Assembly: GCA_934177795.1 (NCBI GenBank)
Contig: CAKPPS010000047.1
Coordinates: 1-5,029, forward strand
DNA length: 5,029 nt
Source of the DNA: an uncultured Clostridia bacterium
Lineage (GTDB): Bacteria; Bacillota; Clostridia; TANB77; CAG-508
Direction of reading: 5' to 3'
Below are positions 1-5,029 of this stretch, one piece after another. Each line of letters opens with the position of its first letter. Position 1 is the stretch's first letter. Made by a program: the position numbers and the translations under genes. Below the pieces are notes generated by a model that was not told the DNA's origin, ran no database searches, and saw nothing but the letters and a program-made list of their open reading frames with translations.

Positions 1-22
1 GCTTTTGTTCTTTTAGTATGTA

Positions 23-31
23 TGCTATAAT
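23..31 (+). promoter_or_regulatory. Extended -10 promoter element for the first gene
   Basis: TGC followed by a perfect TATAAT (26-31) forms an extended -10 box. The -35 region is poor: TTTTGT at 3-8 lies 17 bases upstream and TTGTTC at 5-10 lies 15 bases upstream. Reliance on the TGn extension would explain the weak -35. Transcription would start near base 38, placing the GAGGTG Shine-Dalgarno sequence (38-43 region) almost at the 5' end of the message. Seen directly in the sequence; function is inferred. Confidence 0.55.
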
Positions 32-49
32 ATAATAGAGGTGATATTA

Positions 50-751
50 ATGAAAAAACAAGAAATCAAAAATATATTGATCTCAATGAGAAACGAAGAA
101 AATGATTTGTTAATTAATAATTTATTAGGAAAAATTGATATTATGGATGAACATACACTTCAAACAGCATTAGAAAAGATAGAAAATAATGAAGAAAGTG
201 TTAGAGAATTTCTTCAAAATAAAATAGATGAAAGACAAGAAAGTCAAAATAAAGTAACATATTCAATCAATGATATGTTTACATATGGTATATCTGGTGA
301 TTGTATTCATCTTCATTTGCCAGCAGATTTACATGAAATGTTGGCTGAAAAAGGATTTTTAGGTACAATGGATACTGTTAATTTACAATTATTGGACGCA
401 ATAAATAAAATAAAACAATTAAAAGATAGTGGTTTTTATAAATTTCAGGGAAAAGATAGTATATTTATGATATCTCATATATTAAAAGGAAGAGAACTTG
501 AATTTCTAGATAGTTTGGATTTTCAAACACAAAAATATAGTAGAAGAGAATTAAGTGATGAAAAGTTTATACAAGAACATTCAGAAGCAAAATTAGCTAG
601 TGATATTTTCGGCAAGGATAAAAATATAGGAACTGCATTAATTAGATTTGAAACAATTTCGTCCAAAGAATGGCAAGAAAAAAGTAAAGAAAAGATTCAA
701 GAATTTGAGAAAAAAGGTATTACTTTAAAAGAAAATTCTAGAATTGAATAA
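50..751 (+). CDS. Uncharacterised soluble protein, 233 aa
   Basis: I do not recognise this family. I chose the ATG at 50 because a GAGGTG Shine-Dalgarno sequence sits six bases before it; an in-frame GTG at 41 is part of that site and is unlikely to be the start. There is no signal peptide and no membrane helix, so the protein should be cytoplasmic. Residues 1-68 are highly charged and look helical, possibly a coiled coil or dimerisation segment. A more globular part follows from about residue 69: a histidine-bearing strand, IHLHLP (86-91), then DLH; a helix with VNLQLLDAI (110-118); a strand FYKFQGKDSIFMIS (129-142); and a block GKDKNIGTALIRF (188-200) followed by SSKEW (204-208). The last 25 residues are Lys/Glu-rich. 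One cysteine (C85) is present. The IHLH histidines could bind a metal or ligand, but nothing proves it. The gene has its own promoter and a strong terminator right after it, so it seems to be transcribed alone. Confidence 0.85.
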   Translation: MKKQEIKNILISMRNEENDLLINNLLGKIDIMDEHTLQTALEKIENNEESVREFLQNKIDERQESQNKVTYSINDMFTYGISGDCIHLHLPADLHEMLAEKGFLGTMDTVNLQLLDAINKIKQLKDSGFYKFQGKDSIFMISHILKGRELEFLDSLDFQTQKYSRRELSDEKFIQEHSEAKLASDIFGKDKNIGTALIRFETISSKEWQEKSKEKIQEFEKKGITLKENSRIE

Positions 752-776
752 TAATAACTAGATTGTGAAATAAAGT

Positions 777-821
777 GCATCTTAAATGTTATAAAAAATG
801 TAACATTTAAGATGTATTTTT
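777..821 (+). terminator. Rho-independent terminator of the first gene
   Basis: A perfect 14-base inverted repeat, CATCTTAAATGTTA (778-791) and TAACATTTAAGATG (801-814), is extended by a G-U pair at its base (777/815) and by an A-U and a U-G pair at its apex, leaving a five-A loop. The run ATTTTT (816-821) follows directly. It begins 25 bases after the stop codon of the first gene. The stem is AT-rich but long and uninterrupted, which suits an intrinsic terminator in a low-GC genome. Confidence 0.82.
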
Positions 822-853
822 AATTATTGATTTATTAAAGTATGAAAATTTTC

Positions 854-882
854 TTGTTTTTTTATTATATTAATATTAAAAT
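854..882 (+). promoter_or_regulatory. Candidate promoter A for the yihY-family gene
   Basis: TTGTTT (854-859) and TAAAAT (877-882) are separated by 17 bases, a fair match to the sigma-A consensus. Transcription would start near 890 and give a leader of about 55 bases before the ATG at 944. The surroundings are almost pure A/T, so chance matches are easy; this competes with candidate B. Confidence 0.4.
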
Positions 883-896
883 AATGGTGATAAAAT

Positions 897-926
897 TTGA
901 TTATAAGGATAATATAGTAATATAAC
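897..926 (+). promoter_or_regulatory. Candidate promoter B for the yihY-family gene
   Basis: TTGATT (897-902) and TATAAC (921-926) are separated by 18 bases. Transcription would start near 933, at the edge of the AAAGGA Shine-Dalgarno sequence (934-939), leaving an unusually short leader. It is a weaker choice than candidate A for that reason, though its -35 box is slightly better. Confidence 0.3.
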
Positions 927-943
927 GATTAAGAAAGGAAAAT

Positions 944-1780
944 ATGAATATAAAAAAATTAATTGAAAAGTATAAAAAAATAGAAAAATTATTTATTAAT
1001 ATGGAAAAAGATCATATAGGTGAATCATGTGCTCAGTGTGCATATTATACAATATTATCTTTTATACCATTTATAATTTTGCTAATAACATTAATTCAAT
1101 ATACAGGATTAGAACCTCAAACTTTATTTGATGTTATATCAAAAATAATACCATCAAGTATGAGTGAAATGGTCTTAAATATAGTACAAGAAATATACTC
1201 AAAATCAATAGGGACAATTTCAATTTCTATTGTAGTTACAATATGGTCAGCAGGAAAAGGATTATTTGCCTTAACAAAAGGATTACAAAGAGTTTATCAT
1301 ACTAGTGAAGAAAAAGCTGCTTCGTATATTTATTTGAGAATAAAAGCTTTGGTAGAAACAATAATATTTATTTTCTTAATAGTATTTGGATTAACAATTT
1401 TGGTATTTGGAGATAGTTTAAGAAACATTATACATGAAAGATTTGGAGGATTTGAAAACTATAATACATTATCAGTTATAATAACTAATTGTGGAATTAT
1501 TTTTGCAACATTTATAATTTTCTTACTATTATATAAATTTATGCCAAAACATAAAGTTACATTCAAAAGTCAAATTTTAGGAGCAATATTTGGTGCAATA
1601 GCTCTTAATGTTGTTTCATTTGTATTTTCTAAATATTTATATATATTTAAAGGATTTTCTTTAACATATGGAAGTTTAACAACATTAATGCTTATTATGA
1701 TGTGGACATATTCTTGTTTTTATACTGTATTTTTAGGTGCAGAATTTAATAAAATGATAAACAATAAAAGAAACATTTAA
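944..1780 (+). CDS. YihY/BrkB-family integral membrane protein
   Basis: A 278-residue protein of the YihY/virulence factor BrkB family (Pfam Virul_fac_BrkB), once misnamed ribonuclease BN. The molecular function of the family is not settled; members sit in the cytoplasmic membrane, and transport or envelope roles have been proposed. After a short Lys-rich cytoplasmic N-terminus, six hydrophobic segments are visible near residues 33-53, 90-112, 134-156, 177-199, 209-232 and 242-265. Family landmarks are the AYYTILSFIPFIILL stretch in helix 1, WSAGKGLFALTKGLQRVY (101-118), LYKFMPKHKV (196-205), YGSL (242-245) and the FLGAEFN end of helix 6 (263-269). The length is normal for the family and the hydrophilic tail is very short. 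Two cysteines, C29 and C32, lie just before helix 1, where the family more often shows small residues. Start: ATG with AAAGGA four bases upstream. It is separated from both neighbours by gaps with their own signals, so it probably forms its own transcript. Confidence 0.92.
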   Translation: MNIKKLIEKYKKIEKLFINMEKDHIGESCAQCAYYTILSFIPFIILLITLIQYTGLEPQTLFDVISKIIPSSMSEMVLNIVQEIYSKSIGTISISIVVTIWSAGKGLFALTKGLQRVYHTSEEKAASYIYLRIKALVETIIFIFLIVFGLTILVFGDSLRNIIHERFGGFENYNTLSVIITNCGIIFATFIIFLLLYKFMPKHKVTFKSQILGAIFGAIALNVVSFVFSKYLYIFKGFSLTYGSLTTLMLIMMWTYSCFYTVFLGAEFNKMINNKRNI

Positions 1781-1816
1781 AAGTTGTCAATGGGGACGTA
1801 GTTTTTTGACAACTTT
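1780..1816. repeat. Hairpin repeat with GGGGACG core (REP/MITE-like)
   Basis: Perfect 11-base inverted arms, AAAGTTGTCAA (1780-1790) and TTGACAACTTT (1806-1816), enclose a 15-base loop containing GGGGACG (1792-1798). TTT and AAA flanks would extend the stem across a one-base bulge. The left arm begins on the last base of the yihY-family stop codon. The G/C-rich core stands out sharply in this AT-rich DNA. From memory, TGTCA plus a GGGGACG core plus TTGACA resembles a short palindromic repeat dispersed in many Firmicutes, often near IS200-like REP transposases. I cannot confirm copy number from one window. It has no good T-run after the stem, so it is a poor intrinsic terminator, although it could pause polymerase or protect the 3' end of the message. 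Confidence 0.65.
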
Positions 1817-1852
1817 AAATTTTAAAGATGTAAGATACAAAATTGAATATTG

Positions 1853-1882
1853 TTGACAATACAACTATTGCAGGTGTAAAAT
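1853..1882 (+). promoter_or_regulatory. Sigma-A promoter for the tcdA-ABC operon
   Basis: A perfect -35 box TTGACA (1853-1858) and a -10 box TAAAAT (1877-1882) are separated by 18 bases. Transcription would start near 1889, about 35 bases before the tcdA ATG. The -35 box is embedded in a small imperfect palindrome, ATTGT-TG-ACAAT (1849-1860), which could be chance or a repressor site. This is the best promoter in the window. Confidence 0.65.
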
Positions 1883-1923
1883 TTATAGATAAAATTATAA
1901 GAAATATATGAAAGAGGAATAAA

Positions 1924-2691
1924 ATGTTAAATCAATTTTCAAGAACAGAATTATTAATAGGAAAAGAAGGAATAGATAAATTAAAAAATTCAAAAGTTGC
2001 AGTATTTGGAATAGGTGGAGTAGGCTCATTTGTTGTAGAAGGATTAGTTAGAGCTGGAGTAGAAAACTTTGTACTAATTGATGATGATAAAGTTTGCTTG
2101 ACAAATTTAAATAGACAAATAATTGCAACAAGGAAAACAATAGGAAAGTACAAAGTTGATGTAATGAAAGAAAGAATATTAGAAATAAATCCAAATGCTA
2201 ATGTTGAAACACATCAAGAATTTTATATGTCAAATTCGGAAAGTAATATAATAAATAATGAATTATCTTATGTTGTTGATTGTGTAGATACAGTTACTGC
2301 TAAGATTGAAATAATAACACAATGTAAAAAATTAAACGTTCCTTTAATATCAGCAATGGGAACAGGAAATAAATTAGATCCATCAAGATTTGAAATTACA
2401 GATATTTATAAAACAAATATCTGCCCATTAGCTAAAGTGATGAGAAAAGAATTAAGAAAAAGAAATATAGAGAGTTTAAAGGTTATTTATTCAGAAGAAG
2501 AGCCAATAAAACCAGATGAAACATTAGAATGTAGTTGTAAAACAAATTGTATATGTCCTCCGGGAACTAAAAGAAAATGTGCAGAAAGAAATCAAGTGCC
2601 AGGAAGTATATCATTTGTTCCTTCTGTTGCTGGATTGATGATTGCTGGAGAAGTTGTAAGAGATATAATAAACAAGGAGGAAAAATGTTAG
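1924..2691 (+). CDS. tcdA: tRNA threonylcarbamoyladenosine dehydratase
   Basis: A 255-residue member of the ThiF/MoeB/HesA (E1-like) superfamily, TcdA (CsdL/YgdL; YrvM in Bacillus) subfamily. TcdA uses ATP to activate and dehydrate N6-threonylcarbamoyladenosine at position 37 of tRNAs that read ANN codons, giving the cyclic form ct6A; it acts in the cytoplasm. The start LNQFSRTELLIGKEG is typical of TcdA. The nucleotide-binding loop GIGGVGS is at 29-35, the acidic LIDDDKV at 51-57, and NLNRQ at 61-65 with R64. K77 (GKYKV) and D122 (VDCVD) match the ATP-contacting Lys and Asp of MoeB. A Cys-rich insertion (C203, C205, C209, C211, C219) precedes the C-terminal PGSISFVPSVAGLMIAGEVV segment, which I recall as a clostridial-type feature. 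Length is normal. The ATG at 1924 has AGAGGA five bases upstream. The 3' end overlaps the next gene by 7 bases. Confidence 0.93.
   Translation: MLNQFSRTELLIGKEGIDKLKNSKVAVFGIGGVGSFVVEGLVRAGVENFVLIDDDKVCLTNLNRQIIATRKTIGKYKVDVMKERILEINPNANVETHQEFYMSNSESNIINNELSYVVDCVDTVTAKIEIITQCKKLNVPLISAMGTGNKLDPSRFEITDIYKTNICPLAKVMRKELRKRNIESLKVIYSEEEPIKPDETLECSCKTNCICPPGTKRKCAERNQVPGSISFVPSVAGLMIAGEVVRDIINKEEKC
2674..2680 (+). promoter_or_regulatory. Strong ribosome binding site for the ABC gene
   Basis: AAGGAGG lies within the last codons of tcdA, four bases before the ATG at 2685. It is the closest match to the anti-Shine-Dalgarno sequence in the window and fixes the start of the transporter gene. Because the site is inside a translated reading frame and the two genes overlap in ATGTTAG, translation of the second gene is probably coupled to that of tcdA. 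Confidence 0.85.
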
Positions 2692-5029
2692 AATTAAAAA
2701 ATATTAAAAAAAGTTATAAAATTGGTGATATAGAAACAAAAGCTTTAGACGATGTAAGTGTATCTTTTAGAGAAAAAGAATTTGTATCTATTTTAGGACC
2801 AAGTGGATCAGGAAAAAGTACTTGTCTTAACATAATTGGAGGACTAGATAGATATGATTCAGGTGATTTAATTATAAAAGGAAAGAAAACGAAAGACTTT
2901 AAAGATAAAGATTGGGATGCATATAGAAATAATTCAATAGGTTTTATATTTCAAAATTATAATTTAATATCACATATTAGTATTGTAGCAAATGTTGAAT
3001 TAGGCATGACTTTAAGTGGTGTTAAATCAAAGGAAAAAAAGAAAAGAGCGATAGAAGTCCTAGAAAAAGTTGGATTAAAAGAACATATACATAAAAAGCC
3101 AAATCAATTATCTGGTGGGCAAATGCAAAGAGTTGCAATAGCAAGAGCTTTAGTAAATGACCCTGAAATTCTTTTGTGTGATGAACCAACAGGTGCATTA
3201 GATACGGTTACAAGTATACAAATAATGGACTTAATAAAAGAAATATCTAAAGACAAACTAGTTATTATGGTTACACACAATCCAGAATTAGCACAAAAAT
3301 ATTCAGATAGAATTATAGAATTTAAAGATGGAAAAATTTTATCAGATTCAAATCCAAATAATGAAGAGGATAAAAAACAAGATTTTAAGTTAAAGAAAAC
3401 AAGTATGAATTTTTTTACTGCACTTAATTTATCTTTTAATAATATAAGAACTAAAAAGGGTAGAACATTTTTAACTGCATTTGCATCAAGTATAGGAATT
3501 ATTGGGATAGCGGTAATATTAAGTTTGTCAACTGGCTTTCAAACGAAAATAGATGGATATATAAAAGATACAATGGATCAATTTCCTATAATTATAAATC
3601 AATCATCAATGGAAATGGATGAAGAGCAAATGACTGATACTCAAAATGAGATGTCAGAATTAGTTAAAGGAACTAGAGAATATGCAGATACTGATGAAAT
3701 GTATTTATATGATACTAGTTTAACAAGTAAAATTCATGTTAATAAATTGACTGATGAATATATGGAATATTTAGCAAAAACAGATAAAGAAATATGTAAT
3801 ACAATTGGATATATTGGATTAGCTTCTCCCAATTTGGTAAGAAAAGATGGAGATAAAATAATACCTGTAAAAGTAGAAGGTGGAGTAAATCAATCAGCAA
3901 GTACAGACAGTAGAGGGATGACTTCTATAAATGCAACAACATATCCCAAAATGTTAGATGAAAATAGAAATTACCTAAAAGAATATTATGATGTTTTAGA
4001 AGGAGAGTATCCAACTGAACCTACAGATGTAGTTTTAGTTGTTGATTATAAAAATAGAATATCAATAGATACAATGAAAAATTTAGGATATGACACTGAA
4101 AATATGAAAACCATGAAATTTAAGGATATTGTTGGAACAGAACTTAAATTAGTTGATAATAATGACTATTATGCTAAAACTCAATATGGTACTTATACTT
4201 TTAATACTGATTATGAAAAAATGTATAATTCAAAAAATTCAATTACATTAAAAATTTCAGCAGTTATTAGAGCGAAAGAAAGTGTAAAAATATCATTATT
4301 AGCAGATGGAATTGCATATAGTAGCAAATTAAATGATATAATAGAGGAACGTGCTAGAAATTCAGATATAGTTAAGGATCAAAAAGAAGTAAATTATAAT
4401 ATTTTAACAAAACAAGATTTTGAAAACGAAGCTTATAAAGATCAAATGGTATCATATTTAGGTGGAAGCGATATTCCATTATTTGCAATTTTATATCCAA
4501 CTTCTTTTGAGAATAAAGATAAATTATGTGAGTATTTAGATAAGTATAATGAAGGAAAAATAGATGATGATAAAATTATATATCAAGATTTATCTGAAAC
4601 AATTACTAAAATGACATCAGGAATAATGGATGGTATAACTGTTGTATTAATAGCATTTGCTGCAATATCATTAATTGTAAGCTTAATAATGATTTGTATA
4701 ATAACATATACATCAGTTTTAGAAAGAACCAAAGAAATTGGAATATTGAAAGCATTAGGTGCTAGAAAGAAAGATATTACAAGAGTATTTAATGCAGAAA
4801 CATTTATACTTGGAATCTTTTCGGGTGCATTAGGAATAGGAATAGCATATTTGCTTACAATTCCTATTAATAAAGTTATTTTAAAAATGACAGAACTAGA
4901 AAATGTTGCAAATTTACAAATAAATCATGCTGTAATTTTAGTTTTGATAAGTACTATAATTACAATGATTGGTGGATGGATTCCAGCAAAAATTGCTGCT
5001 AAAAAAGACGCAGTTGATGCTTTAAGGAC
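2685..5029 (+). CDS. MacB-type ABC transporter, fused ATPase-permease (3' partial)
   Basis: The frame is open from the ATG at 2685 to the window edge (781 complete codons). The ATPase domain fills residues 1 to about 220: Walker A GPSGSGKST (38-46), Q-loop Q90, signature LSGGQ (142-146), Walker B ILLCDEP with D166 and E167, D-loop GALD (170-173) and H-loop H198. A charged linker leads to the FtsX/MacB-type permease: helix 1 near 262-282, an extracytoplasmic domain of about 365 residues (285-648), and helices 2-4 near 651-675, 705-727 and 748-766. ERTKEIGILKALGA (680-693) after helix 2 and PAKIAAKKDAVDALR at the end are family hallmarks, so only a few codons should be missing. This is the topology of MacB, which works as a homodimer and moves substrates by mechanotransmission rather than through a membrane channel. 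Substrate is unknown: peptides, antimicrobials or lipids are possible. No partner efflux protein, histidine kinase or regulator is visible. All catalytic ATPase residues are intact. It is co-transcribed with tcdA. Confidence 0.93.
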   Translation, partial: MLELKNIKKSYKIGDIETKALDDVSVSFREKEFVSILGPSGSGKSTCLNIIGGLDRYDSGDLIIKGKKTKDFKDKDWDAYRNNSIGFIFQNYNLISHISIVANVELGMTLSGVKSKEKKKRAIEVLEKVGLKEHIHKKPNQLSGGQMQRVAIARALVNDPEILLCDEPTGALDTVTSIQIMDLIKEISKDKLVIMVTHNPELAQKYSDRIIEFKDGKILSDSNPNNEEDKKQDFKLKKTSMNFFTALNLSFNNIRTKKGRTFLTAFASSIGIIGIAVILSLSTGFQTKIDGYIKDTMDQFPIIINQSSMEMDEEQMTDTQNEMSELVKGTREYADTDEMYLYDTSLTSKIHVNKLTDEYMEYLAKTDKEICNTIGYIGLASPNLVRKDGDKIIPVKVEGGVNQSASTDSRGMTSINATTYPKMLDENRNYLKEYYDVLEGEYPTEPTDVVLVVDYKNRISIDTMKNLGYDTENMKTMKFKDIVGTELKLVDNNDYYAKTQYGTYTFNTDYEKMYNSKNSITLKISAVIRAKESVKISLLADGIAYSSKLNDIIEERARNSDIVKDQKEVNYNILTKQDFENEAYKDQMVSYLGGSDIPLFAILYPTSFENKDKLCEYLDKYNEGKIDDDKIIYQDLSETITKMTSGIMDGITVVLIAFAAISLIVSLIMICIITYTSVLERTKEIGILKALGARKKDITRVFNAETFILGIFSGALGIGIAYLLTIPINKVILKMTELENVANLQINHAVILVLISTIITMIGGWIPAKIAAKKDAVDALR

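Noticed and set aside
31..36. A second TATAAT as the -10 box of the first gene
   Set aside because: It would start transcription near base 43, inside or after the ribosome binding site, so the box at 26-31 fits better.
41..49. GTG at 41 as the start of the first gene
   Set aside because: The GTG is part of the GAGGTG Shine-Dalgarno sequence for the ATG at 50 and has no ribosome binding site of its own.
884..925. A 13-codon open frame (MVIKFDYKDNIVI) upstream of the yihY-family gene, as a leader peptide
   Set aside because: There is no Shine-Dalgarno sequence before it, no run of regulatory codons and no attenuator hairpin after it.
1780..1825. The 1780-1816 hairpin as a classic intrinsic terminator
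   Set aside because: The stem is followed by AAATTTTAAAG rather than a T-run, and the loop is long (15 bases). A weak terminating or 3'-end-protecting role remains possible.
1932..2153. A 73-codon open frame on the minus strand inside tcdA
   Set aside because: It lies wholly inside a well-supported conserved gene, has no ribosome binding site that I can see, and its composition is what the antisense of that region would give.

Overview
This is a 5.0 kb, strongly AT-rich window with all genes on the plus strand. AGA arginine, TTA leucine and AAA/ATA codons dominate, Shine-Dalgarno sequences are clear (AAGGAGG, AGAGGA, AAAGGA), and intergenic spaces are short and carry hairpins. Together with the protein families this points to a low-GC Firmicute, most likely a member of the Clostridia such as an uncultured gut relative. 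That placement is inferred from composition and protein style; there is no rRNA or other marker gene here.

Layout. Bases 1-49 hold a promoter and ribosome binding site. Bases 50-751 encode a 233-residue soluble protein of a family I do not recognise, closed by a strong hairpin terminator at 777-821, so it looks like a one-gene transcription unit. After two candidate promoters, 944-1780 encode a YihY/BrkB-family integral membrane protein. The 143-base gap that follows starts with a hairpin repeat (1780-1816) around a GGGGACG core, resembling a dispersed palindromic repeat of Firmicutes, and then holds a good sigma-A promoter (1853-1882). That promoter should drive a two-gene operon: tcdA (1924-2691), for the ATP-dependent enzyme that cyclises t6A37 in tRNA to ct6A, and a MacB-type fused ABC transporter (2685 to the window edge) that overlaps the tcdA stop by 7 bases and has its own strong Shine-Dalgarno sequence.

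The transporter reading frame is open to the last base. I translated it by hand: ATPase domain, one transmembrane helix, a large extracytoplasmic domain, three more helices, and a C-terminal sequence typical of the last residues of the family. Only a few codons should be missing.

I see no mobile element genes, CRISPR array, tRNA, rRNA or riboswitch. The genes share no obvious pathway; tRNA modification and export are joined by transcription, not by a clear functional link. I found no convincing new multi-gene system. The points most worth a second look are the unknown first protein, the hairpin repeat, and the cysteine cluster in TcdA.
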